Source: Hermetia illucens (lineage: Eukaryota > Arthropoda > Insecta > Diptera > Stratiomyidae). From it: a stretch of 64,000 bases of DNA. The position numbers and the translations under genes were made by a program. The notes beneath the pieces are model-generated. The model did no database searches. It saw nothing but the letters and a program-made list of their open reading frames with translations, and was not told the origin of the DNA. Shown here one piece after another: positions 34,401 through 45,519 of this stretch. The DNA lies in assembly GCF_905115235.1 (NCBI RefSeq), contig NC_051849.1:205226595-205290594 (forward strand). Reading direction: 5' to 3'. The number at the start of each line of letters is the position of its first letter. The stretch's first letter is position 1.

Positions 34401-35330
34401 ACCGTGCTTTGCCGCACACTGAACTGATGCATTTGATGGGGTCTCCATAGCTTCTAAAAGGAACTGCTCTCTACTGCCGGTACAACCTTACAATCGCTTT
34501 GGCATGGGTAAGGAAAGAACTTTCACTTCGAAAACCGGGTTGCTAAGGCCACTTGATCAATTCTATCTTTTAAGGCCATATCAAGTCAAAGAAGAACCCT
34601 GCGGACAGTGCTTCAAAGGGCATCTCCCCTAGTGAGTTGTTAAAGCATCATTTGTGGTGGCAGCGCCCGTCATGAACGAATACTCCATAGGGTAGCGTGT
34701 TTCTCGGGTGCTGGCGGCCAAGGAAATCTGCTGGAGCGCTACTTAACGTTTTCAAAGCTTGTAATTGTCGTCGCTTAAATATCCCATTTCAATGCCCGGA
34801 AGAAGAGACCAACTGATACGAACAATGCCAATTGAGAATCCTGCGATTACTACAAGAGGCGGAGTTTGCTAAGAAGATCGATGACTTGAAGAAGGATCGG
34901 TCAGTCACCAAGAGTTTACCTTTTTCATCACTACGGTGTAAAGTATGCGGACTTTGCGGGACGCGGATTTCGAAGAGATCACGGAACTGTCGTTATTGGA
35001 GCAAAAAATTCGATTTTCAAGGCGATGCAAGAGGCTATAACAGCAGCATCAGAGTACATGGCAGCAGCGACAGCCAAAGATGTTGCCATTTGCAAATTCG
35101 TACCAGTAATCACACCATCTTTCGGAGGTCTTTGGGAAGCAGTCGTGAAATCAGAAAAACACCACTTGAAATACGTATTCGATGAGGTGAAGGTTGTTCC
35201 ATCATTCGGGGAATTTGCCATGATATTCTGCCAGATGAAGCCATATCTGAACTCTAGATCGCCTGGTCCGTACTCCAGAATACAATTAACGCTGAAGCCT
35301 TGATCCCCAGGCACTTGAGTTCAATGACTG
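31475..35330 (+). mobile_element. BEL/Pao LTR retrotransposon fossil, split by an RTE insertion
   Basis: The order is a protease/DUF1758-like piece (31475-31972, with PDFKVKYGINLTPGVEVPE and a later RILTG), the RTE insertion at 32291-33620, an RT piece, an RNase H/pre-integrase piece (IKSKKNPADSASKGISPSEL then LKHHLWWQRP) and the integrase end (ITPSFGGLWEAVVKSEKHHL, YLNSR). These are BEL/Pao landmarks in BEL/Pao order. LTRs were not found. It is broken, with roughly ten or more breaks, and is old. It abuts segmental duplication copy B at 35379. Confidence 0.72.
32291..33620 (-). mobile_element. RTE LINE, 5'-truncated, inserted into the BEL fossil
   Basis: Minus strand: IIGPYQRGFTPGKSATD, LHHLFIDFKAASESIARVKL, LIRLTGLTLTNVRGQIKA, then RT middle parts, LGLHINEGKTNYMVATSAPK, KIGEYNFEIVDNFSYLGSKI, ILPVLMYSSETWVLSKKNCE, FERRILRRIFGPLHADG, and the end GRPCL with a TGATGATGATAG tail (32291). 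Several frame changes. A partly matching pair of short flanks (AGCATCCAAC at the left, AGCATCTAAT at the right) may be a worn target-site duplication. Confidence 0.8.
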
Positions 35331-35378
35331 ACCACCATTTCCGGAAGGCCGATCACACTCAGCTGGGATGAATGATGC

Positions 35379-35811
35379 CAGCGATTTCAACGCGTGAACT
35401 TTAGACTGGGGATGTCGAGGGACGAACACCAGGGACGAACTCTTCCTGGAAAGCTTTGCGAAGCTGGACATCGTACTCGCCAACGTTGGATGCATGCCCA
35501 CCTTTCGAGGCGGAGGACTAGGCCCGAGCGTCGATATAACCTACCTCAGTACTGCGTTGGGAAAAGGGATGGTCTGGTGAGTGAATGAGCACTATACCCA
35601 CAGTGACCATCAGGCCATCTTTCTCGACATTAGGAACGTGGGAGGCGACAGTCAAGTGAGCATCAAAAGCGGAAAAACTCGGATCGAATGGTTCACCAGG
35701 ACGTCTTCATAATCCCTGGATTGACCAAGGAGGAACTATGGAACATATGTGGACAAATTGGAGACACTAAGTCTCCGGAATTGGCAAACAAAGCCCTAAA
35801 GTTGGCAGGAA
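35379..35811 (+). mobile_element. R1-I endonuclease fragment in copy B
   Basis: Matches 7683-8112: LFLESF, IVLANVGCMPTFRGGGLGPS and VDITYLSTALG, then an RT linker scrap. It stops in the homolog exon 5 candidate. The 390 bases at 8113-8503 of copy A are absent. Confidence 0.7.
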
Positions 35812-36572
35812 ATGAAAATGGAGACATTCGCTAGGGATAAACCGAACGGGACAAAGGCTGTAGGTCGAGAACAAGAATCCTTTTGGTCCATATAGCTGGG
35901 CGTACCAATCAGGTAGATATTTGACCAATTGGACACAACGCTGAATTCTTATAAACCTTTTGAGCACCGACCATAAATCTGTTAAAAGAAAGCCCCGAAA
36001 AGTAGTTAAGTTCGTCGAATAATAGCTGGAAACAAGAATACCGAATAAGGTGTTCAAGGAGCAAGCACCGGCTAACCGCAGGCCCAGGAAGGTTGCAAGT
36101 TTGAAAAGTACGTTTGGCCCACACGAAACACCGTCCGACATGATGAACTACAAGGAAGGATCAAGCGGGGTGGAAGCGGTGTCACAATGAGGCGTAAGCA
36201 TAACGAATTCGTGGCATCATCATAGGAAAAAAAAAGGATTAAATCGTAACTGGGTATTAATGTAGTATACTCAATTTATGTACCGCAGGTATTTCCACTT
36301 CTGTAGAATAAATACAGTAACACCAAGGGCATTTGCATATGTTCCGGTCTATACGTAACCTTCCATAATGTAATTTTCCGCTTGGTGCGGTTACGTTTTT
36401 ACCAATCTGTAAGAGAAGGGAGGTTGTTAATATGGTTCGAAATAAGTTTTTCTTGAAATAAATCTTGTACCCTGCCAAATCCCAGTCCCATACAATTTGA
36501 TAAATTTGGTAACTCATAAGGCGCCACTGCAGCAACGTTGGCATATTGTGTTAGCTTGAATGGAGCTATCAC
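35767..36572 (-). CDS. SPH-B exons 3, 4 and candidate exon 5 (S1A protease homolog)
   Basis: Exon 3 is 36572-36471 (acceptor GTTTCCAG; VIAPFKLTQYANVAAVAP, CMGLGFGR; donor GTACAAG). Exon 4 is 36406-36284 (acceptor TCTTACAG; SGKLHYGRLRIDRN, CYCIYSTEVEIPA; donor GTACAT). Both are open and in phase 0, and align with SP1 exons 3-4, including the CYCIYS block. The exon-5 candidate (35940-35767, after AATTCAG) is open for 57 codons: LPDWYAQLYGPKGFLFSTYS, then LCPVRFIPSECLHF. GDSGGP is not there and the last dozen codons come from the neighbouring R1-I LINE. Exon 5 is therefore the weak part of the model. Confidence 0.65.
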
Positions 36573-37129
36573 CTGGAAACAGAAATTTAAATTATCAGCC
36601 GATATTTTAAATGGAGGGTTTTGTTAAATGTGTTAGAGAAGAAACCTTCAAAATAGTGGTCTTTCCTGCCAGCTATTTCCTGCCAGCTAACTTTGCACTA
36701 TTGACTATAAACTGTTAGGCAGCCCCTTTATGGTCTGCCAGTTAACACAAATTGGAAGAGTGTGATGGCCAGTGAGGCTTGGAATCTTAAATGTTTAGCC
36801 CCACTCTCTCGGTCTCCTTCTGCATGCCCAGGGCCATCTGGCCAAGGTCCATCACTCCTGAAATGGGCATCGTCCGTTAAACTCCTGAACGCCTTCCAGT
36901 AAAGGCTGCGTGGAGGCCATCACCTGACTGATCATGAGGTACCCCAATGTCGAGCTGTAATCCAAAACCGCCAATGCATTATACGACTTGTGCTTGGGAA
37001 TATAGTAAAGCTCCTCTTGTGCGATGAGCTAAGGTTATAATAGGACCAAGCTTAAAATACAAAGAATGGCAAGCGTAGGCACTAGAGTCAGCGGGTTCCT
37101 GCACGTCATTCCACTCGCATTATATTGCA

Positions 37130-39469
37130 GGGTATTTAAGGCCGCTTACACCGCCATTTATATCGTCAACGCCTTCGGTTCTCGGCAAGTGATCACCAGT
37201 ACATCGCGTTCAAGTACTTGCCGGATAACACCAACGCGACGCTCCCCCTGGGTGTTGAATGTCGCAAGAGTGAATATCGTAAAATTCGTGGAAGCTTTTG
37301 GGGCAGGCAGAGCCGCGCAGGAGGACGCTCCGGGGGGTAGCAGCGTCGCAGCTGACACCGTCGTAAATTTAGCGATGAACCTGATAACGACGGCTTGTGA
37401 GGCTTTCATACCCCGGAGGGACTCCCGCCGCGAGAAGCCTTCGATATTATGGTGGACGGCAAAAATTGCCGACCTACGGAGGGAGTATCACAAGCTAAGC
37501 CGTTTGGCACAACGTTTACATATCAACGAGAAGGCATCTGCCATAAAGGCACAGTATAGATAGGCAAATAGGACACTCCGCAGCCCTATAAATAACAGTA
37601 AAGCTCGCGGTTGGCAGAACCTTGTCAACGAGGTGAATGAAGGCCCGTGCCATGCGGAAAATCGGGGTTCTGCGAAAATCCTGCTTGCTAAGTACCGATC
37701 AGATAGACCGAATTGTACGGGCACGTGTTGATGTGAATAGCCCGGAAAGCGTCGATGATTGCCTCCTTTTCACAATGAGAGAGCTCGAAGAAGCGGTTCT
37801 CACTATAGAAAACAAGAAGACGCCAAGTCCTCATGGCATCCCAGCGGAAGTTTACAAAATGTTGTCTCACCAGCGGCCAGAATTGCGGCTTGAGGCGTTC
37901 AAAGCTTGCTTGAAAGAGAGTTTTTCCTTGTTGCTGAAAAGCGGCCAGACTCACGCTGATCAGCGAGGGTAAAAGAGACCCGGAGCACCCGTCTGTATTC
38001 TTCAGATATGCTAGACATATTAGAAAACTCATTCCACGTGCCAAGGTATCTCTTGCGGATATTAAGGGATTATCTGAAAGACCGCTGGCTGCTCTATGAG
38101 ACGCTAGAGGTCGAGAGAATGACGAAAATGACCATCTTAGTACCGGACCACTAAAACGCTTCCTATTATAGTCTGCTGAGGCTCGATATGTTCGAAGAGT
38201 TGCGTCTGCTCGGTTATGTAGACAACTTTCCGGCACTTGTTGTCGGGCGCACTGTTGAACAGGCGCAAAGCAGACTCGGCATTTTGATGATGGATGGCTG
38301 TTCCCGGTTTCAGCCTTGCGCTCTAAGAAAACCGAAGTAGTAATCATGACCAGAAGGAGAATCCCGACCCTGCATTTAATATCGACTGGGGAGTTGACTA
38401 TAGAGTCAAAACCAGGGTTTAAATACCTTGGTTTAATGCGCGACTCGAAGATGAGTTTTTTCAGGCAAATGACAGCAGCAGCGGACAGGGCTCCAACTGG
38501 AGTTTCGGCCTTGATTCGGCTAATGGCAAATGTTGGGGGCCTAAGACTACTAGGAGATGTCTGCTTATGGGCAGCCAGTTCTGCTCTATGGCGCGGAAGG
38601 TTGGGCTGATGCCCTTGACAAAGAGGTGGATCGTAAGTGCTTTGCTCAAGTGCATAGGCGGGGAGCTTTGAAAGTGGAGTTTGCTTATCGCACAGTCTCC
38701 GAAGTGGCCGTCATGGTGATCGCGGGAGTGATCCCCGTCGCCCTCTTTGACAAGGAGCGTAAAGCTATCTACCGCCGTAAAGGCGAGAACTCAAGAGAGG
38801 TGGTTGTCTGTGAAGAACGTCAACGCGCCCTTACCCAGTGGCAACTTTCTTGGCAAAATGAGCCAAGGGACTGATGGACTGCGCGGCTCATCGACAAATT
38901 AGACTTGTGGTTCAATCGAACGCACATTGACAGTGATTTCTACATTACCCAACTTCTAAGCGGACATGTAGGTTTTCAGTTTTATCTGCACAGGATTAGA
39001 AAAACGCGATCTCCTGATTGTATGTTCTGCGATGGAGTGGCGGACGACGCTGAACACACCCTTTTCAAAGCGAGAGGTGGGCGGGGGGTTTTCGTCAACA
39101 GCTGTATGCAGACACAGGGGAGCTCTTTCCACACAATATCGTCAGAGACATGCTGAAGAGCGCTGGTAACTGGAATCGTGTTGCGCATTATATTCGGGCT
39201 CTTCTTATTGGGAAGAAGATTCAACTCGATCGGCGAAGGGACCGGATGGTAATTGGTTTCCTGAACTAACAACTCCCTTCCTCCCCTACCCTCCCATTGG
39301 TAATAGTGATTCCCTAACTTGAAAGCTCTCAAAGCCGTGAGAGAGGAAGGGCTAGCCCGAAGTAATGTGCCAAACGGTTCTAGGCTAGTTATATGATGAT
39401 AGGGAGGTGTTTAGTTGGTAATTTTTGCGTAAACGCATTCATCTACCCTACTCCCAAAAAAAGAGAAAT
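37130..39469 (+). mobile_element. R1-II LINE in SPH-B intron 2
   Basis: The order is endonuclease end and linker (37240-37560: LNVARVNIVKFVEAFGAGRA, PSILWWTAKIADLRREYHKL), a decayed RT N-terminus (to 38000), then LENSFHVPRYLLRI, the thumb (38316-38874) and the C-terminal Cys/His block (SPDCMFCDGVADDAEHT, about 39015), and the 3' UTR to about 39469. Motifs A and B are lost in a deletion near 38000-38020. It is antisense to the host gene and is the same insertion as 9690-14258. Several stops and frame changes. Confidence 0.75.
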
Positions 39470-40239
39470 CTACTGGTACTGCTTAGCAGCCATGAAGAGC
39501 TCTTTTGCCAGAGGTGTACAAATGCACACAAGATTACGGTGTTTTGCATGGAGCGCTGGTCTATAGGGTATTATGCCACCAGCCTAGGCGAACGCTATAA
39601 TTTGCGTTGCCGAAGTTCCGAAGAAGAGGGAGAAACTCTCAAGTAGTTCCTTCCAGATTGCCTAGCTCTAAAGTCAGGCTATGGATGCTAGGTAAAAGAT
39701 GTTTTCCAGAACTCAGGGAGATCTTTTGTTGGAGAGGGTGGGGAGCTGCATTGCTTTCTGAATGCTACGGACTGGCTCTGATGATCTAAAGTCTTTACCC
39801 TTCCTTCTCTTTCCACAGCAGTGATGGGCTTACGAGTTTGTGACGTTAAAACGGGGTACTATTGATCCCTACTTACGTACTGGCTTGGGAATTTATGCCA
39901 CCGATACAGGACTAATTTTACTCCGATTCCCGATGCAGCCACTTTTCAAAGTGACCTACTTTTTCTGACTGAAGTCAACCTCGTGACAAACCATTAGCAT
40001 TTGAAAATGTGAGTCACACGCATTGTCAGGCATTTTGGGTTGCGTCGAAATGACAGCCGATAGAAACTCAATCTACAAATTGAACAATGAAGGCGTTATG
40101 GGCTACGACGATGCAACCTGAATAAGTACAAAACACGCCGAAGTTTCTACCCAGGATTCCTCAGCATATCAAGACCAATTTTGTGTTGGATACTAAAGAC
40201 TGTCCCACCCTTCAATTACCTGGAGCTCTGAATACTTAC
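39470..40239 (-). other. SPH-B intron 2, exon-proximal part
   Basis: Matches 14259-14366 and 15904-16441 of copy A, plus 113 bases (39576-39688) that copy A lost or never had at the R1 insertion site. No convincing exon was seen. Confidence 0.5.
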
Positions 40240-40704
40240 TTCGAGAACAGCCACATCGAATTCTGGGTTTACTGGATTTGTGAAGCGGTACGCATTTGGA
40301 TGAGTAGTGGCTCTTACAATGGTTCGAACTTGCCTACTTGGTGGAATATCTACCACCTCCCCAACATCAATGTCGCCTGCAAAGGCGTAATTGTTAGCCA
40401 CTGCTCCTGGCTTTATGAAACATTTTGCCGCCGTCAGAATATTCAGCTCGGTAATGAGAGTTCCTGCACAGTTCACCTTACAAGTTTCTGCGGTTCTTTC
40501 TATTAAGGAAACCTGGAAGAAGGAGAAGAAATATATATACATATATATCGCACTAATATCTACAAGTTTTAAATAATGGGTACATGCCATGAAAGGGAAT
40601 TGACCAAGAGTAGCCATGGTGCCATTTATTATTCGGCCCGATTCTTCACATTTTGAAAACTTTAAGTTAAAAATAACTAAAAACAGGAAATGAATAGCCA
40701 ACAT
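40240..40704 (-). CDS. SPH-B exons 1 and 2 (S1A serine protease homolog, His to Lys)
   Basis: Exon 1 (40704-40564, 47 codons) has a signal peptide and activation site GRIINGTMATLGQFPF, with cleavage expected after Arg24. A 51-bp intron (GTAGAT to TCTTCCAG) follows, in phase 0. Exon 2 (40512-40240, 91 codons) has CAGTLITELNILTAAKCF, with Lys77 where active enzymes have the catalytic His, and FDVAVLE with Asp133, then donor GTAAGT. Such homologs are secreted and usually act as non-catalytic cofactors or binding proteins. Here this is inference. Exons 3-4 lie at 36572-36284. The intron is a multiple of 3 without stops, so unspliced reading is possible, but the alignment to SP1 favours splicing. 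Confidence 0.78.
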
Positions 40705-41300
40705 GATCGAAAAAAATTTTGTTTAAAATACAATTAATTATAGATAATAAATAATAGCAAAATCTGACCCAAAAGGATTATTTAAAATACAAAAAAATTT
40801 AACTATTATTTTAAAAACACGATATGCGTTCAGCACGAACTTTATGAAAATGACAAAAACTAACCCGGCGGTAACTAGATGAAGTTCGATTTTTCAGAGT
40901 GCAAGGCAAAGTTGATGCATGCCAGACAGTTATGGGGGAGTTTAAATCAACTAATCAATTCAGGTACATCTCCCTACTATCGAACTTGAATAGCTTCCCA
41001 GAAAGCATGGGTCCTTGAATACGATCAGCGGTTGAGAATTGAGAAGCAGCGCCAAGTTCTAACTCCCTACATGCATTGTGGTATCTCCGTAAAAATCAAA
41101 TATACGATACTCGATAGCATATGCACTGAGTCTTAAAAATGACTACATGGTAAGGTACGTGAGGCATGGTAAAGCGCGGGGGGTTGAACAGGGGTGGAAC
41201 CTAGGTATCCTTGGTTTAGGGAAGTGAAATCTTTGGTCTCTCGGAGCTAATTTAATACGGACTGACCAAATATGTTTGGACAGGCGGAGCTAAGTTTCGG
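40705..41300. other. AT-rich DNA upstream of SPH-B, no gene seen
   Basis: Presumed promoter and 5' UTR of SPH-B on the minus strand. A GGGTCAGATT block at about 40761-40770 (minus strand) resembles an arthropod initiator (TCA core), with no strong TATA box. The support is weak. Confidence 0.3.
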
Positions 41301-42540
41301 GATGGAACCGATCATTGTTTATATCTGAACCAGGCGGACTCACACTTCCCGTATGATAGCCTCGGATAAACACCAGTTAGCCGTGTTGTTAGCCAATGTG
41401 ACGAGGACCGCCCGGCATGACAGTCACTTGTGGCGCGACAACATAGTTGCAAACGCTTTGTCACGAACCTCCGAAGTAAACATCCCCGCCTCAGTTGACT
41501 TTCCTGCTATCGCCAAGGGACAAGAAGATCACGCAGTACTTCAGAGCCTCAAGTCCAACCCCAAATATAAATTTCGGGAGTTGCCTATTTTTGCCTCAAA
41601 CCTCACTATTTTCTGCAAAGATTCGGAGAAAGGACCTCGACCATACATTCCGGCCACTTTTCGCAAGGAAGCATTCCATGCACGATTTGGCGCACCCAGG
41701 CATCAGAACAACGAATCGATTAGTTACCGGAAAATACTTCTGGCCCACTATGAACAAGGATATCAGCTCCTGGGCTTGAGAGTGCATCGCGTGCCAAAAG
41801 TGTAAGGTCACCAGGCATGTAAGAAAAGAAGTGGGCTCATTCCCTCAAACGACCAAAAGATTCCATACGATCCATCTCGACCTCATAGGCCCTTTGCGAG
41901 ATTCTCACAGCTTCAAGTATTGCCTTACAATCGTCGACACGCGGCGGCCTCAAGGAATACCTCTGACTGACATTACAGCACAATCTTGTGCGGAAGTCCT
42001 CTGTCGAGAGTGGTTCCTGCGCTTTGTAGTCCCGGCATTTATAATCACTGATCAGGGAATGCAGTTTGAGTTCACCCTTTTCTCGGAGCCAGGTACACTA
42101 CCGGGATCTAAACGCCCTAGGACCACTGCATACAACCCGCAATCCAATGGGATGCTAGAACGTTGGCGCCTGGTACTGAAATCTGCCATAATGGGCCGCG
42201 ACGATTCGTCCTGATGCAGGTGTTGCCTCTCGTCCAACTTGGCCTCCGAACAGCCAGCCGGGAAGAGTTTGCTGCCAGCCCCGCGGAGCTGGAATAGGGG
42301 GAGAGCCTGAGGCTCCCGAGTGACCCGTTCTTTGTCAGAAGATCTCCTAACCAACGGCGCGTACGCTTTAACAGGTAAATGGAGCGACATTTCGGGTTTA
42401 GTCGCTGGAGGTGAAGTGATGTTGGGCGACAACCTGAATTTTAATTTCCGGTGTGCAAGTGCAGCTACCGCAAAACGGATGCCACCACTAGAGCTCTCCA
42501 CAACGGGTGGCCGCTGAACTCGCTAGACCCCGTGGTCGTA
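41300..42540 (+). mobile_element. Ty3/gypsy LTR retrotransposon fossil, pol fragment (copy B)
   Basis: Twin of 17520-18890 with the same integrase landmarks (FHTIHLDLIGPLRDSHSFKY, ITDQGMQFEF, NPQSNGMLERWR). No LTRs were recognised. Broken, with several breaks. It predates the segmental duplication. Confidence 0.8.
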
Positions 42541-42727
42541 CCTGGAAACCGAGTGGTTAAGAATGTACCGCTTAATTGACAATGGGTCGAGTCCATTGGA
42601 GAAGAAGTGGAACTCGATGCAGTTTTTTTATAGTCGCAAACAAGCAAGGAGCTCATGGATCCTAAAAAAGGACAGAAACACTTCAGCCGAGCACAGTTTT
42701 GACACCCATGAGACCGACAAACTAACC

Positions 42728-43329
42728 GAAGGCGCAGACGATGTCAACATACAAAACGCAGCTTTAAGTCAGTGTAAGCGGACTAAAAAACTACAACACG
42801 TTAATGAATTGGCAAACGATTCAAAATAGGTTCCATTTCAGTTGACAGTTGTGGTATTCAGTTACCTTACAATACTAGTGCAACATTTCGTGGAAACGGC
42901 TCTGAGAAGAATTGTATAGCTCCCTCCATTCCAATAATAATATTGGCAAGGCAGGGCAGTGCATTCTCAATGCAAAAGGACTCCTGACTACCACCAGAAC
43001 AGAAACTTTTATTCGGATTTTTGTCAAGTTGCCCATGATCTTCCTGGTTGAATGGACACTCATGGGAAACATTTAACGTGATTGCCCTTTCTAGCGGAGA
43101 TGGCGACTTGCAGCTAGAGCCTGTAGAACAATGACAACACCGACAACACCGATAACAACAGCAACAATATTTGCGAGGATACAGCCAGCAATAACACTCC
43201 TTTTTAGAAGGAGCGCAACACACCACGTTCATCGCTTTTTTCAACTAAACTGAGGGACTCTTCCTTCACTAAGGAGTTGTCAGTAAGAGAGGGAGTAGAA
43301 CCGCGGGAGGGAATAACTCTGGCGGTCAA
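42728..43329. other. No gene; (CAACAC)-type low-complexity DNA
   Basis: A run of CAACA/CGATAACA repeats lies at about 43128-43175. It makes a spurious cysteine-rich frame on the minus strand. No known motif was seen in the rest. Confidence 0.35.
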
Positions 43330-44560
43330 AAAGGACGGACACCATCGTTGCTGCCATCTCCTGTATACCTTCTTCCTAGTGGCTTTTCCAAAGCCCAAAG
43401 TCACTTCGACCGGACCCACACTCATTCTCCGGTAGAGACAGGGCGCCTCATTCGTAAGAAGATCCATGGGAGTCATTCCCGCGATGACACATACTGCCTT
43501 ACCAAATACTGACCTATATTCGCCGCACACCCTCAACGCGATTACCTGGTATGCCGAACTCACCCTTCTCTGATTAACAGTGATGTTCAGTGCTCCCCCT
43601 AGGTATTTAATTTTAAACGATTTTAAACGACCTCGTGATTACCAACCCGCATTTTGACAGTATTGTTTTTCATGCGATTGGTAATAAGAGCCGCCTCCTT
43701 CTTGTCGTCCGGCAGGTCCAGTTTCATCATTTATAAGGATGCTTTGATAGCATGAATGGTTTCACTTCCATACAACCTTGGGAAGTTTTTCAATTACTGT
43801 CACTGTCAGTTCGTCTGCGTGACCAATCAACATTGTTTCCTTTGGCGCACACACAGTTTAGCCAGGGTGCCTTTATTTCATCTCCAGTTGGCCGAAGTAA
43901 AAACTTTCCGGGCATCCAGCGTCACCATCGCGCAGTACTTACCAGCGGCCGATGCCTCCCAAGCCAGGTTTACGACCGTCGCTGTTGCATCGACCGTAGA
44001 CCGCGCTTTGCGAAACCCATACTGTCGACCACCCGCTGCCTCGATGAACGAAAGCAGCCTGTTGTCTATCATCCTCTGCATCATCTTCCCCATAGTGTCT
44101 AAATGACAGATAGGGTGATATGAAGAGGGTGCGCCAGGTGGTTTTTGGAGCTTTGGCTGCAGAATCAACTTCTTCCTTTTCCACTGGGTGGGAAAAACTC
44201 TTCCCACTATGCACGATTCAAATGTGCTTAGGAACCATGCGGACCTGGTTTTAACAGCCAAGTTCAAGGTTTTGTTTGAATTCCGTCCAATTCCGGAGCC
44301 TTACTATTCCCGTCTCATTCACAGGTGGTTCTCCCTCGGTCACATCGGGGTTTGAGAAGACGTCCTGCTGAATGGTTGGCTGTGGTCCATTTCGATTGCC
44401 GATGATCTGACTTTCTTTTCATCCTTTGCCGAAGCCTCTTCGTTGGCAGACATGCTCCTACACTAAATAGGCTTAGCCGGAGGTAATATGTCGAATGGAT
44501 CTGGGTTAGCAACATAGTCTCAAACGGGGAAAGTGTGCTGTATTTTGTGCGTAAATGTAT
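43330..44560 (-). mobile_element. R1-I LINE, internally deleted copy, second member
   Basis: Minus strand: RT N-terminus (FPTQWKRKKLILQPKLQKPP, SSYHPICHLDTMGKMMQRMI, YGFRKARSTVDATATVV, LDARKVFTSANW), then the deleted region, and SSAYQVIALRVCGEYRS, AGMTPMDLLTNEAPCLYRR, RKKVYRRWQQRW. It shares the joint YLGGAL with the 21552-23700 copy. The C-terminal Cys/His block is missing. Several frame changes. Confidence 0.7.
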
Positions 44561-44569
44561 TTCAATTTC

Positions 44570-45255
44570 GGACCCCATATATGTCTGAAGTCCTCCTTCA
44601 TTGATGGAAGCAACAGTATATTGATTACTGATTTGAGGAATTGGTCCACCCTGTTGCTTCTTTATGGTTCCCGTGACAGTTGCGCAGAATTTGGTGCTAT
44701 TTGCCCAAATTACTGCTCCATAGGTAATCGTTGGCCTTTATTCTCAACTATTGACATTACTATATTCCGATCTGCGTCTTTCAGGCTAGTTTTTGGTCTG
44801 TTCAAATTCTATCAATACTTAGTAATCAGGCTTAGGCTTCCTAATAAATGATGCTGTGACGGATTGATGTCCAGTCCCAACCCCCTTTGACAATTTTTTA
44901 CAAATGTTCAATGCCAATTCGATTCAATCGCATACCGTGTTATCAGGATTAGCCCTAGTCCATTTTTACAGCTCTCCCAGAAGTTTGTGAGCTTCTATAC
45001 CCCACATTAACGGTGATAGTATCCTCCCAGTGGACAACCTTGGGCTTGTTTGAAATGGTGGAATTGGTACCTATTGGTACTTCTATTTGTCTCTTTTCTA
45101 ACATTTTGCTATATCAGAAAGTCGGGATATTCCTGACTCCCTTAGCGAATTCTGTATTTCTGCACGCTATGTGTTGTCGAAAGCACCCTCAATATCCTAA
45201 AACGCACACAGCTAGGGAAATATTTGAGTGCCAAGTAGGCATGTCAAAGTGACAA
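44570..45255 (-). mobile_element. LOA-like LINE RT fragment
   Basis: On the minus strand GAFDNT is followed by a motif B scrap (LSTGRILSPLMWGI) and, far downstream, ITYGAVIWA, all matching the RT at 2131-3102 (GAFDNTS, GGVLSPLMW, ITYGAVIWAE). The YADD region is deleted or unreadable. It has many stops and looks much older than the copy at the start of the window. Confidence 0.65.
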
Positions 45256-45519
45256 TTTGGGTTGTATAAACGCAGGTTAATCATTGATGTCATCCAATTG
45301 ATTACTGGTCGAGCGAAGGGAGAGTACTAGCGAATATTGCGAGGTTCTAACTCTGGACGTGAAGATTGTGTGAAGTTTTGATTGGTATTCTCACCTCCCT
45401 CGCTGCTATCGTCGATGGTTGTTCAGCAAACAAGGGCATAGTGTGACACCAGTGACAGTTTTTAGGAATGCGTTAGCTCTGTGGGTAGCACATAGCGCTC
45501 TGTACTAGGTCCACCTCTG

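Larger units (their letters stand above)
35379..42727. repeat. Segmental duplication, copy B (partner 7683-19042)
   Basis: The blocks are listed under copy A. Copy B holds protease homolog SPH-B, R1-II in its intron 2 and the gypsy twin. It lacks the 2.3-kb and 1.5-kb LINE blocks of copy A. It has its own stretch at 36976-38018, where copy A carries motif A plus the RTE scrap. Its left edge joins the end of the BEL fossil. Confidence 0.88.

Noticed and set aside
36257-36544. Single minus-strand ORF of 95 codons as a gene
   Set aside because: It reads from exon 3 through the intron and over exon 4 of SPH-B. Only 36406-36284 is exon in this span's centre.
39780-40080. A possible SPH-B exon 3 close to exon 2 (minus strand, reading IEFLSAVIS)
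   Set aside because: The acceptor is poor, the frame is not kept in copy A, and a much better exon 3 exists at 36572-36471.
42867-43244. Minus-strand cysteine-rich frame of 125 codons (runs of C and R), resembling a small toxin or metallothionein
   Set aside because: The Cys runs come from a (CAACAC)-like low-complexity stretch read on the opposite strand, with no signal peptide and no ordered Cys spacing.
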